Below are positions 8,240 through 16,121 of a stretch of 23,317 nucleotides of DNA, one piece after another. The translations under genes were made by a program, and so were the position numbers. Below the pieces are notes generated by a model, which was not told the origin of the DNA, ran no database searches, and was given only the letters and a program-made list of their open reading frames with translations. The DNA is from JBCCRH01 sp039208045 (GTDB lineage Bacteria; Bacteroidota; Bacteroidia; Chitinophagales; Saprospiraceae), in contig JBCCRH010000036.1 in the NCBI GenBank assembly GCA_039208045.1, positions 1-23,317 on the forward strand. Reading direction: 5' to 3'. The number at the start of each line of letters is the position of its first letter. Within the stretch, counting starts at the first letter, position 1.

Positions 8240-8779
8240 GTGGAGCCAACCCTAACACGCTTTGATCAGTTCATTCGAAAATGTAAGGATGTCTTTGTCA
8301 AGAAGACCATCGATTATGGTACGGCATGGCGTATTTTGCGGCTGCCTTCGGTAACCGATCAGCTCTACATCAAGGCCAAGCGTATCAGAAGTATTGAAGA
8401 AAAAGGGGTGCAAAAAGTAGCAGACTCTATCGATCTTGAGTATGTAGGCCTGATCAATTACAGTATTATGGCGCTGCTGCAAATGCGATTGACCGACGCA
8501 GATGGCTTAGAACTATCTGCTGATGTGGTGGAAAAATACTATGATGAAGAGGTGAAAATAACGCGTAAATTGCTACAACAAAAAAACCATGACTATGGAG
8601 AGGTGTGGCGAGAAATGCGCGTGAGTTCGATCACCGACTTGATATTGATGAAACTGCTGCGCATCAAGCAGATCGAAGATAATCGTGGAAAAACAATTAT
8701 TTCCGAAGGGATTGATGCGAATTATAGAGATATTATCAATTACGCTATTTTTGCGATGATTCTTATTGAAGACAACTAA
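8240..8779 (+). CDS. DUF1599 (nucleotide modification associated domain 1) tandem-repeat protein
   Basis: The protein has about 179 residues and consists of two copies of one domain. Copy 1 (about 5-84) contains KKTIDYGTAWRILRLPSVTD, KAKRIRSIEE and YVGLINYSIMALLQ. Copy 2 (about 100-179) contains QKNHDYGEVWREMRVSSITD, KLLRIKQIED and YRDIINYAIFAMIL. The shared DYG-x-x-WR and INY motifs match DUF1599 (PF07659), which comparative genomics has associated with nucleotide or base modification; the reaction is not established. The start is uncertain. In-frame TTG 8159 and ATG 8195 exist, but GTG 8240 gives the short lead-in usual for the family and lies downstream of an exact -7 box. Twelve bases separate the stop from the DoxX-like gene, implying an operon. 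This pair is commonly adjacent in Bacteroidota. Confidence 0.85.
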   Translation: MEPTLTRFDQFIRKCKDVFVKKTIDYGTAWRILRLPSVTDQLYIKAKRIRSIEEKGVQKVADSIDLEYVGLINYSIMALLQMRLTDADGLELSADVVEKYYDEEVKITRKLLQQKNHDYGEVWREMRVSSITDLILMKLLRIKQIEDNRGKTIISEGIDANYRDIINYAIFAMILIEDN

Positions 8780-8791
8780 ATAAAGATAAAA

Positions 8792-10273
8792 ATGACATTG
8801 ACTACTCTTGTCTTATCAGTCGCTATTACCGCATTAGCATTCACACTAATTGCTGGTTTGGGGATGCGAAAAGTGGATAACTACCTAGTCAGTTACTTAC
8901 AATTTTTTACAGGTGTACTTTTTATTTTTTCAGGCTGGGTAAAGGCAATCGATCCCTTGGGAACTGCTTATAAAATGGAACAGTACTTTGCGGAATTTGA
9001 GAGCACGTTTGAAGGAACTTGGATGTCCTTTCTAGCGCCCATGTTTCCGGCACTTTCAGAATATTCCATCGGATTTTCGGTATTTATGATTGTACTGGAA
9101 ATAGTGCTAGGAGTGATGCTATTGGTAGGCTTTTGGCGTCGTTTTGCTGCTTGGACTTTTTTCTTAATCGTTGCCTTCTTTACCTTCCTTACAGGCTTTA
9201 CCTACCTCACGGGCTATGTTCCTGAGGGTGTCAATTTCTTTGAGTTTGGTAAGTGGGGGCCTTATGTTTCTACCAATATGAAGGTGACAGATTGTGGGTG
9301 CTTTGGGGATTTCTTGAAGCTGGAGCCTAAGGTCTCCTTTATAAAGGATTTAGTGCTGCTAGTGCCAGCTATCCTGTTTTTATTTACTTGGAAAAATATG
9401 CACCAGCTCTTCTCACCTGCTGCTCGCTATAGTGCTGTTATCCTCAGTGGTATTGCTCTAACAGCTTACTGCTTCAACAACTATGCTTGGAATTTGCCGC
9501 ATACTGATTTCCGTCCCTTTAAGGTTGGGGTGAATGTGGGGGAGCAAAAGAACTTGGAAGAAGAAGCGGTCGCTAATGTAGAAATCACGGCCTACAAGCT
9601 GCGCAACATTGAAACCGGTGAAGAACAGCTATTAGCCTACGATGAGTACTTAAAGCAATACAAAAACTTTCCAAAAGAAGAATGGGAAGCCGAGCAAATA
9701 AAAACAGAACCAGCCATACCGACTACTAAGATTAGCGATTTCAGTGCTTCGGACGAAAATGGAGAGGATGCAACTGAAGAATTACTATTTGCTGAAGGCT
9801 ATAGCCTAATGTTTGTAGCTTATAAATTGTATGGCACAGAAGGTAGTAAGCTGGAAGTGAAAACGGATACGATCTATGCTTTAGATACCATTCCATCCGT
9901 AGATACCCTGCTGGTGGAGAAAAAAATTGTTGACTTCAAAAAGCGACAAGTCACTGTGGCTACTTACGACTGGGATGATAAGTATTTAGGCCCTTGGAAG
10001 GCTGCTGCTGCGCCATTGATGAATAAAGCTGCACAAGATGGCCACAAGGCTTACGCCATTACTGCTTACGCTGATCCCGATAAGATTACTGCTTTCAAGC
10101 AAGCTATAGAAGTAGATGCACCATTTTATGTAGCAGATGATATTTTGCTGAAAACGATTGTCCGCTCCAACCCTGGCTTGGTGCTGCTAAAAGATGGCGA
10201 GATAAAGGCGAAATTCCACCACCGCAATATGCCTACGTACGAAGAGTTGAAGGCCAACTATATGCAGGACTAG
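8792..10273 (+). CDS. DoxX/MauE-like membrane protein with thioredoxin-like C-terminal domain (BT_3928 family)
   Basis: This is a 493-residue inner-membrane protein. Residues 1-235 contain about six hydrophobic segments, including FFTGVLFIFSGWVKAIDPLG, a DoxX-type opening, and the VTDCGCFGDFLKL motif (Cys168, Cys170). The CGCFG motif is characteristic of DoxX/MauE-type quinone-linked thiol redox membrane proteins. Residues about 240-380 are a soluble acidic linker. The last about 110 residues (TVATYDWDDKYLGPWKAAAAP to the end) look like a thioredoxin-like fold with a cis-Pro-type NPGLVLLKDGEIKAKFH segment, but no CxxC is visible, so that domain may be binding rather than catalytic. It is probably co-transcribed with the upstream DUF1599 gene. 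A clear terminator follows, so nusB is separate. In other Bacteroidota tpiA often follows this gene; it does not here. Confidence 0.85.
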   Translation: MTLTTLVLSVAITALAFTLIAGLGMRKVDNYLVSYLQFFTGVLFIFSGWVKAIDPLGTAYKMEQYFAEFESTFEGTWMSFLAPMFPALSEYSIGFSVFMIVLEIVLGVMLLVGFWRRFAAWTFFLIVAFFTFLTGFTYLTGYVPEGVNFFEFGKWGPYVSTNMKVTDCGCFGDFLKLEPKVSFIKDLVLLVPAILFLFTWKNMHQLFSPAARYSAVILSGIALTAYCFNNYAWNLPHTDFRPFKVGVNVGEQKNLEEEAVANVEITAYKLRNIETGEEQLLAYDEYLKQYKNFPKEEWEAEQIKTEPAIPTTKISDFSASDENGEDATEELLFAEGYSLMFVAYKLYGTEGSKLEVKTDTIYALDTIPSVDTLLVEKKIVDFKKRQVTVATYDWDDKYLGPWKAAAAPLMNKAAQDGHKAYAITAYADPDKITAFKQAIEVDAPFYVADDILLKTIVRSNPGLVLLKDGEIKAKFHHRNMPTYEELKANYMQD

Positions 10274-10298
10274 ATAGATTACTCTGTATGCAGTTGAT

Positions 10299-10335
10299 AA
10301 GAGGTGACTTATTGAGTTAAGTCACCTTTTATTTT
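10299..10335 (+). terminator. Rho-independent terminator of the DUF1599-DoxX operon
   Basis: A perfect 10-bp stem has arms AGGTGACTTA (10302-10311) and TAAGTCACCT (10318-10327) and a six-base loop. It is flanked by A-rich bases on the left and followed by TTTATTTTT. This is textbook form. Confidence 0.9.
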
Positions 10336-10354
10336 TGGTTATACAATCATTTTT

Positions 10355-10384
10355 TTTGGAATTTAAAAAATTACCTTTTCTTTG
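10355..10384 (+). promoter_or_regulatory. Possible nusB promoter
   Basis: TTTG at 10355-10358 and TTTCTTTG at 10377-10384 are separated by 18 bases, close to the Bacteroidota -33/-7 arrangement. One base deviates from TAnnTTTG (T for A at position 2). Transcription would start about 40 bases upstream of the chosen nusB ATG. Confidence 0.35.
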
Positions 10385-10430
10385 TAGGGCAGTTGACGAC
10401 TGACAATTGTGCAAACGTATTTTTGAAACT

Positions 10431-11366
10431 ATGCTTAGCAGAAGGAATATACGCATTAAGGTTATGCAAGTGCTCTATTCAATGAATAGAGACTCCAAGC
10501 TTCATCTCAATGGAGCCCTCGATGCTTACCGAAAAGGTGTACTGCTGTCGTACGAGTTGTTTCTTTTCAATTTACTTCTTTTTATAAAAGTGGCAGGCTA
10601 TGCCAAAGAGGATGCTAAGCAAAAGTCCTCTAAACTCTTACCCACCGAAGAAGACAAGAAATTTACGGATAAATTAAGTTCCAACCAGATTGTTGAGACG
10701 ATTCGGAAGTCTCATGGTTTTCAGACCTTAGTGAAGCACTATGCACTGGAAGATAAGGTGGATGAAGATGGAGTTAGGAGAGTATATCAAGAGTTTGCGA
10801 AAGAAGATAGCTACAAAGCTTACGTAGGGCAGGAGACTTCAATGCTAGATGACCATAAGGCCGTGCTATTGGCTTTGTATAAGTTTTGTATCAATAGTGA
10901 AACCTTTAATGATCTGTTAGAGGATAACTTCGCACTCTGGGTAGACGATAAATCGCTGGTAGTAGGAGCAACGAAAAAAACAATCAAAGCACTCCCGGAT
11001 GGCGATGATTTCTACGAGAAGCATCGCCCTGGAGATGAGACCACTAAAGAATTTGGTGAAGTATTATTGTCTGAAGTTTGTCAAAACGACAGTAAATTGT
11101 TAGCTTTAATCGAGCCTACGTTAAAGAACTGGGATGTCGAACGAGTAGCGGTTATTGATATGATTTTGTTGAAGATGGCGCTGTGTGAATTACTACAATT
11201 TCCGACTATTCCGACTAAAGTTACTTTGAATGAATTTGTGGATATATCTAAACAATATAGCACAGATAAAAGCAAAGACTTCATAAACGGCATTCTTGAT
11301 CGACTAATGAAAAAACTCCACAAAGAGGGACAGATTAATAAAAAGGGCAGAGGCTTAGTGGAATAA
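10431..11366 (+). CDS. nusB: Transcription antitermination factor NusB
   Basis: NusB binds boxA RNA with S10 (NusE) to allow antitermination of rRNA operons. I chose ATG 10431 (311 residues) because it begins MLSRRNIRIKVMQVLYS, the canonical NusB opening; an in-frame TTG lies eight codons upstream. The C-terminal half (about 210-300) has the typical core: LLALIEPTLKNWDVERVAVIDMILLKMALCEL, then PTIPTKVTLNEFVDISKQYSTDKSKDFINGILDRL. E. coli NusB has about 139 residues. The extra about 160 residues sit between the N-terminal helix and the core, as is usual in Bacteroidota, and their role is unclear. Predicted promoter and terminator on each side suggest a monocistronic unit. Confidence 0.92.
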   Translation: MLSRRNIRIKVMQVLYSMNRDSKLHLNGALDAYRKGVLLSYELFLFNLLLFIKVAGYAKEDAKQKSSKLLPTEEDKKFTDKLSSNQIVETIRKSHGFQTLVKHYALEDKVDEDGVRRVYQEFAKEDSYKAYVGQETSMLDDHKAVLLALYKFCINSETFNDLLEDNFALWVDDKSLVVGATKKTIKALPDGDDFYEKHRPGDETTKEFGEVLLSEVCQNDSKLLALIEPTLKNWDVERVAVIDMILLKMALCELLQFPTIPTKVTLNEFVDISKQYSTDKSKDFINGILDRLMKKLHKEGQINKKGRGLVE

Positions 11367-11390
11367 CAATAAGGTATCATAATCTCACCC

Positions 11391-11417
11391 GATATAGGTA
11401 CAGCTATATCTCTATTT
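11391..11417 (+). terminator. Possible nusB terminator
   Basis: GATATAG (11391-11397) and CTATATC (11404-11410) form a perfect 7-bp AT-rich stem with a six-base loop, followed by TCTATTTT. The stem is weak but suitably placed 24 bases after the nusB stop. Confidence 0.45.
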
Positions 11418-11473
11418 TCAACAGCATACACGAATCACGTGAAGCAACTTCTATTTGCTAAGTTTAAACACAG

Positions 11474-11503
11474 TATTGAACTAATTCAACTACTATATTC
11501 TTG
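11474..11503 (+). promoter_or_regulatory. Possible promoter of the OmpA-family gene
   Basis: TATTG (11474-11478) and TATTCTTG (11496-11503) are separated by 17 bases. The second element differs from TAnnTTTG at one base. It lies about 20 bases ahead of the chosen ATG at 11522. Confidence 0.3.
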
Positions 11504-11521
11504 ACATTCAAAAACTCTAGT

Positions 11522-13015
11522 ATGAAAAAAGTATTGCTTATTTTATCCCTCGTAGTTTTGTTTGCAATCCCAAGCATGCAAGCACAGTACGCCGAGGCTA
11601 AGCATGCAATTGGCATCCGTTATATCGGAGCGAATTACCAACTACCAATTACTGATAACCTAAGAGATGACGACTTTACTTATGGTATGGAAATCGAGTA
11701 TACGGGTTATTTAGCGGACTACCTGAACATTGCTGTTCCATTCAAAATCCACAAAGCTGAATTGCCGAGGGACGAAATGGGGGATGTCAGAAGTTCTGCG
11801 GCCTTGAGTTTAGACGCACTACTTCAGCTTCAATATTTTAAGGAGCCAGCTTTTGTGAACCCTTACATTTTTGCTGGTCTTGGTGCAATAAATGAAGACC
11901 TAGAAGATTTTACCTTTGCCGCTCCAGTTGGTTTAGGTTTTAACTTCCGTTTGGGTAAGCACGCTTACCTGTCTACCAAGGCGGAATATCGTTTCGGCTT
12001 TGATGATTTGCGCGATAACTTACAGTTAGGTGCCGGTATCAAAATCATCCTTGGTGAAGGGGTGAAAGATGCAGATAAGGATGGTATTCCGGACGAAGAA
12101 GATGCTTGTCCAATGACCCCAGGTTTACCAGCTTATAATGGTTGTCCAGATACCGATGGTGATGGATTAGCCGATCCTCAGGATGAGTGTCCGACTGAAG
12201 CAGGACCTGCTAACCTGAAAGGTTGCCCAGATAAAGACGGCGATGGCTTAGCTGATAAGAATGACAAATGTCCTGATGAGGCAGGACCAATGAATAATGA
12301 CGGTTGCCCCATCCTAGACGCAGATGGCGATGGTGTATTGGATGAAGACGATGAATGTCCTTCTGTTCCTGGTTTAGCGGCTACTAAAGGTTGCCCAGAT
12401 ACCGATGGTGACGGTATTGCGGATAAGAATGATAAATGCCCTGGTCAGGCTGGTTTGGCACAATTTGACGGTTGTCCAGATACCGATAGTGATGGCATTC
12501 CGGATGGTGATGATAAGTGTCCTAAGGTAGCTGGTTTAGCGGAGTTTGATGGTTGCCCAGATACAGATGGTGACGGTATTATCGACAGTCAGGATGCCTG
12601 CCCAACCCTAGCTGGTGTGCCAGAATTCAGAGGCTGCCCAGAAATCACAGCAAAAGAGAAAGAAGTACTAGAGTTTGCTACGCAAGCGATCCAGTTTGAA
12701 ACCGGTAAGAGTTCTTTCAAAACAGAATCATATCCAATCTTGGATCAGATCGTTGAAATTTTGAAGAAGTATGAGGGCTATAACGTGAAAATTGAGGGTC
12801 ATACCGATAGTGTAGGTAGTGCAGAAACAAATCAGAAGCTTTCTGACGACCGTGCTCAAGCTTGCTACGATTATTTCCGTGGTAAGGGAATCAGCTCAAG
12901 TCGAATGACATCTCAAGGCTTTGGTGAGGATAAGCCAATTGCAAATAATAAGTACAAGTCTGGCCGCGATAAGAACCGTCGGGTAGAGTTTGACGTATTC
13001 TTGAAAGATCAATAA
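11522..13015 (+). CDS. OmpA-family outer-membrane protein with seven TSP3 calcium-binding repeats
   Basis: The protein has 497 residues. ATG 11522 gives the signal peptide MKKVLLILSLVVLFAIPSMQAQ; the frame stays open seven codons upstream to a TTG that would bury it. Residues about 25-178 look like an eight-stranded OmpA-type beta-barrel. Residues 183-373 hold seven thrombospondin type 3 repeats of about 27 residues, each of the form D-x-D-x-DG-x-x-D-x-x-D-x-CP...GCP, which bind calcium and form a stiff linker. Residues about 385-497 are the OmpA C-terminal peptidoglycan-binding domain (IEGHTDSVGS with Asp429, LSDDRAQ with Arg444). It most likely tethers the outer membrane to the cell wall. 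It stands alone between predicted promoter and terminator. Confidence 0.93.
   Translation: MKKVLLILSLVVLFAIPSMQAQYAEAKHAIGIRYIGANYQLPITDNLRDDDFTYGMEIEYTGYLADYLNIAVPFKIHKAELPRDEMGDVRSSAALSLDALLQLQYFKEPAFVNPYIFAGLGAINEDLEDFTFAAPVGLGFNFRLGKHAYLSTKAEYRFGFDDLRDNLQLGAGIKIILGEGVKDADKDGIPDEEDACPMTPGLPAYNGCPDTDGDGLADPQDECPTEAGPANLKGCPDKDGDGLADKNDKCPDEAGPMNNDGCPILDADGDGVLDEDDECPSVPGLAATKGCPDTDGDGIADKNDKCPGQAGLAQFDGCPDTDSDGIPDGDDKCPKVAGLAEFDGCPDTDGDGIIDSQDACPTLAGVPEFRGCPEITAKEKEVLEFATQAIQFETGKSSFKTESYPILDQIVEILKKYEGYNVKIEGHTDSVGSAETNQKLSDDRAQACYDYFRGKGISSSRMTSQGFGEDKPIANNKYKSGRDKNRRVEFDVFLKDQ
12068..12640 (+). repeat. Seven tandem TSP3 repeat units within the OmpA-family gene
   Basis: The region encodes seven units of about 27 codons each. 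Most contain Asp-x-Asp-Gly-Asp-Gly (DTDGDG, DKDGDG, DADGDG) and end in GCP. Nucleotide similarity between units is high (for instance the recurring GGTTGTCCAGATACCGATGG-like junctions), so the array could change copy number by recombination. Confidence 0.9.
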
Positions 13016-13038
13016 GGTAGGATTTTGATCTACCATTG

Positions 13039-13078
13039 AATGGGGTTTCTTCTGTGTGAGGAAATCCCATTTCTTATT
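13039..13078 (+). terminator. Terminator of the OmpA-family gene
   Basis: A 14-bp stem (13039-13052 with 13058-13071, two G-U pairs, loop TGTGT) is followed by TTCTTATTT. The left arm begins AATGGGGTTTC and the right arm ends GGAAATCCCATT. The form is strong, and it directly abuts the guaA promoter region. Confidence 0.85.
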
Positions 13079-13093
13079 TAGTGGGCACGTCAG

Positions 13094-13101
13094 TATATTT
13101 G
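13094..13101 (+). promoter_or_regulatory. Predicted -7 box of guaA
   Basis: TATATTTG matches TAnnTTTG exactly and ends only four bases before the guaA ATG, so the message would start at or within the first codon. A TTTC at 13070-13073, 20 bases upstream, is a near match to the -33 element. Confidence 0.5.
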
Positions 13102-13105
13102 CCGC

Positions 13106-14659
13106 ATGAGTGAAAAAATTATCATCTTAGATTTTGGGTCGCAATACACCCAGTTGATTGCTCGGCGGGTGCGCGAGTTGAATATTTACAGCGAAATCAT
13201 TCCCTACAATAAAATTCCAGTCTTAGATGAGCAGACTAAGGCCGTTATCTTTTCTGGCAGCCCCTTTTCTGTACTGGAAGAAAAAGCCTTACATCCTGAC
13301 TTAGATAAAGTAATTGGTAAACTACCTGTGCTTGGTATTTGCTATGGTGCGCAGTATTTAGCGCAGTTCTATGGTGGAAAAGTACAACGCTCAGAAAAAC
13401 GGGAATACGGCAAAGCCCATCTTGCTAAAATTGAAGCTACAGAACCTTTCCTCAGAGATGTGACTACCGACTCCCAAGTATGGATGTCGCATGGCGATAC
13501 GATTATGGAATTGCCCGATGCATTTGAGTTGCTGGCAAGTACGAACAGCATTAATGTTGCTGCGTATAAAGCTAAGGCAGATACTTTTGCAGCACCAGTG
13601 TATGGCATACAATTTCATCCTGAAGTAGCCCATAGCCTGGAAGGCAAAAAAATGCTCAGAAATTTCTTGGTAGATATTGCAGGTTGTACAGCCGATTGGA
13701 CGCCTGCCCATTTTGTAGAAGATACCATTGAAGGCTTGAAGCAGCAGCTTGGTGAAGAGCAGGTATTGATGGGACTGAGTGGGGGAGTAGACTCTACGGT
13801 AGCGGCTACGCTTTTGCATCGAGCCATTGGTGATCGATTGATTTGCTTTTTTATCGATAACGGCCTACTTAGAAAGGACGAGTTTGAAGAAGTGTTGAAT
13901 TCCTATCAAGGGATGGGCCTTAATGTAGTGGGGGTAGATGCCAAAAAAGAATTTTACGCTGCCCTGGAAGGCGTTATCGATCCAGAGAAAAAGCGCAAGG
14001 CTATAGGTCGCGTATTTATCGAAGTATTTGAGGCAGAAGCGCATAAACTAGAGGAAAAAGGCAAAAAAATGAGCTGGCTAGGGCAAGGAACGATCTATCC
14101 AGATGTCATTGAATCCGTTTCAGTGCATGGGCCTAGCGTAACGATTAAGTCGCATCATAATGTTGGAGGCTTACCAGAGCTGCTCAAACTAAAGATTGTG
14201 GAGCCACTGCGTTCGCTTTTTAAGGATGAGGTACGTAGAGTAGGGAAGGAGTTGGGCATTCCTACAGCTATTCTTGGAAGGCATCCTTTTCCGGGGCCCG
14301 GCTTGGGTATTCGTATTTTAGGGGATATTACGCCTCAAAAAGTTGCATTACTTCAGGAAGCAGATGCTATATTTATCAATAATCTAAAAAAATTCGATCT
14401 TTACGATAAGGTGTGGCAAGCAGGTACCGTATTATTACCGGTACAGTCAGTGGGGGTGATGGGAGATGAGCGTACATATGAGAAGACAGTCGTTCTGCGC
14501 GCTGTCAATTCATCAGATGGGATGACGGCTGAATGGAGTCGATTGCCTCATGATTTTTTGGCTACCGTATCGAGTGAGATTATCAATAATGTAAAAGGTA
14601 TAAACCGAGTCGTTTATGATATTAGTACCAAACCTCCAGCTACCATCGAATGGGAGTAA
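13106..14659 (+). CDS. guaA: GMP synthase (glutamine-hydrolysing)
   Basis: GuaA converts XMP to GMP with ATP and glutamine in purine biosynthesis in the cytosol. The 517-residue length is standard. The N-terminal class I glutamine amidotransferase domain contains IIILDFGSQYTQLIARR, the nucleophile Cys79 in GICYGAQY, and His171/Glu173 in FHPEVAHS. The ATP-pyrophosphatase P-loop SGGVDS is at 225-230. The C-terminal dimerisation/XMP-binding domain includes HPFPGPGLGIRILG and ends KPPATIEWE. The ATG at 13106 is fixed by homology and by the -7 box immediately upstream. The last 44 bases overlap the start of the lipoprotein gene, which suggests co-transcription and perhaps translational coupling. 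Confidence 0.97.
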   Translation: MSEKIIILDFGSQYTQLIARRVRELNIYSEIIPYNKIPVLDEQTKAVIFSGSPFSVLEEKALHPDLDKVIGKLPVLGICYGAQYLAQFYGGKVQRSEKREYGKAHLAKIEATEPFLRDVTTDSQVWMSHGDTIMELPDAFELLASTNSINVAAYKAKADTFAAPVYGIQFHPEVAHSLEGKKMLRNFLVDIAGCTADWTPAHFVEDTIEGLKQQLGEEQVLMGLSGGVDSTVAATLLHRAIGDRLICFFIDNGLLRKDEFEEVLNSYQGMGLNVVGVDAKKEFYAALEGVIDPEKKRKAIGRVFIEVFEAEAHKLEEKGKKMSWLGQGTIYPDVIESVSVHGPSVTIKSHHNVGGLPELLKLKIVEPLRSLFKDEVRRVGKELGIPTAILGRHPFPGPGLGIRILGDITPQKVALLQEADAIFINNLKKFDLYDKVWQAGTVLLPVQSVGVMGDERTYEKTVVLRAVNSSDGMTAEWSRLPHDFLATVSSEIINNVKGINRVVYDISTKPPATIEWE

Positions 14660-16112
14660 GCTTTTTTGGATTTGCGCCTTGATGGTGTGTTTATTCAGCT
14701 CTTGTGATTTGTTTAAAAAAGCACAGCCATCGAATCCAGATGACGTAATTAATGAAAAAGAAAAAGACCTAGACCCCATTCAGGGAAAGCGGGTGTTTGA
14801 TCCTGAGACTGGTACCTACGTATTTATCGAAGAGACGCCAACAGAGAAGATGGATACCATCGTCTGGAAGCGCTTGGCAGAGAACGACTATCCGCCCATT
14901 ACCTCAGAAACCAGCTTCTTTGTTGATTCAGAGCTGAGTAGCGAGGTTATTGGAGAGGATACCCGCTTTGGTGGACAATTTCTTTCGTCTTACCGAATTT
15001 CTTTAATGCTTCCTTTTCTGACGAATCGCTTTGATGCCACTTCTGGCAATAGGAGTGAAAATAGCGACTACGCTCTGAATTTTTATGGGGGGGCCAGGAT
15101 GGCGCTGGAAGAGCTAGGAGCAGAAGGCATTAAGTTGCAAGTAGATGTTTTTGATAGCAAAGCAAATGATCGAGTAGTGTACGATATTTTGCGCAACAAC
15201 TCCACCATTGCGGAGTCTCACCTAATTATTGGCCCCTATCAGAAGCAAAACGTTCGAATGGTAGCTGATTATGCTAAGCAGCGAGAAATTCCATTTGTTT
15301 CACCCTACAGCTCTAGTGCCAATTTATCGATGCAAAATCCTTTTTATTTACAAGTCAGCCCACCTCTGAGAGCGCATTGCGAAGCCATTCTGAGCAATGC
15401 ACTAGATCGTTTTCAGCCTGAGCAGATTGTGCTGGTGGCGCGTGATAAAAAAGAAGAGCTAGAACGCTTTGAGTATTTTCAAAATGCCTATAAGCAAAGC
15501 ACCGAAGATGGCATAGTAGAGCCATTGGAAGAATTTATTATTTCAAGCAAATCAGTGGATTTGGAAGAAATGGACCTACTCCCATTCTTTGAGTTGAAAG
15601 ATACGATGGTATTTATTGTTCCCTCTTTCTCTAATGAAACTTTTATCTATAACTTTTTGCGCAAGCTAGATTTGGCGCGTACGCCAGGTGGCTATGTAAT
15701 TGTATATGGTATGCCACAGTGGATGGAGTATGAAAAAATCGATTACGACTACTACGAGAAGTTAAATGTAACGGTGAGTTCCGATGCTTATATCAATCCA
15801 CAGGCCGATGCGGTTCGCTTCTTCAGAAAGCGCTTCTTTGATCGATACGGTGCTATACCAAGTAAAGATGCCTTTTTGGGATACGATATAACGCTGTTCT
15901 TCGGACGTATGCTTCAAAAATATGGCACGCGATTCCAGTATTACCTCGATCAGGAAGTGAACCAATATTTGCATACCAAATTCGAGATACTACCAGAAGT
16001 AGCTAAGACCTCTCGCTTTGGCTTAGAAAAATTTGACATCAATCAGTTCCAAAATAAGTTTTTGAACATTTTAGAGTTCGAGGACTATCAGTTCCAGCCC
16101 AAACCTTATTAA
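14616..16112 (+). CDS. Lipoprotein with type-1 periplasmic-binding (ABC substrate-binding) fold
   Basis: This is a 498-residue probable lipoprotein. The ATG at 14616 overlaps guaA by 44 bases and gives a 15-residue polar start, a hydrophobic stretch (LFWICALMVCLF) and a lipobox LFSSC with Cys30. After an acidic linker, residues about 125-450 match the Peripla_BP_6/LivJ-like fold: ISLMLPFLTNRF, YGGARMALEELGAEGIKLQVDVFDS, HLIIGPYQKQNVRMVADYAKQREIPFVSPYSS, then DAFLGYDITLFFGRML. No transporter permease or ATPase is nearby, so import is unlikely. Similar Bacteroidota proteins next to guaA often carry LysM domains; none is visible here. By analogy with LpoA, a role in controlling cell-wall synthesis is possible but purely inferred. 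The TrmH-like gene begins nine bases later. Confidence 0.8.
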   Translation: MILVPNLQLPSNGSKLFWICALMVCLFSSCDLFKKAQPSNPDDVINEKEKDLDPIQGKRVFDPETGTYVFIEETPTEKMDTIVWKRLAENDYPPITSETSFFVDSELSSEVIGEDTRFGGQFLSSYRISLMLPFLTNRFDATSGNRSENSDYALNFYGGARMALEELGAEGIKLQVDVFDSKANDRVVYDILRNNSTIAESHLIIGPYQKQNVRMVADYAKQREIPFVSPYSSSANLSMQNPFYLQVSPPLRAHCEAILSNALDRFQPEQIVLVARDKKEELERFEYFQNAYKQSTEDGIVEPLEEFIISSKSVDLEEMDLLPFFELKDTMVFIVPSFSNETFIYNFLRKLDLARTPGGYVIVYGMPQWMEYEKIDYDYYEKLNVTVSSDAYINPQADAVRFFRKRFFDRYGAIPSKDAFLGYDITLFFGRMLQKYGTRFQYYLDQEVNQYLHTKFEILPEVAKTSRFGLEKFDINQFQNKFLNILEFEDYQFQPKPY

Positions 16113-16121
16113 GTAAGGGCA

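Noticed and set aside
13391..13819. Open frame of 142 codons antisense to guaA
   Set aside because: It lies wholly within the highly conserved guaA coding region, has a composition unlike the neighbouring proteins and no recognisable motif.
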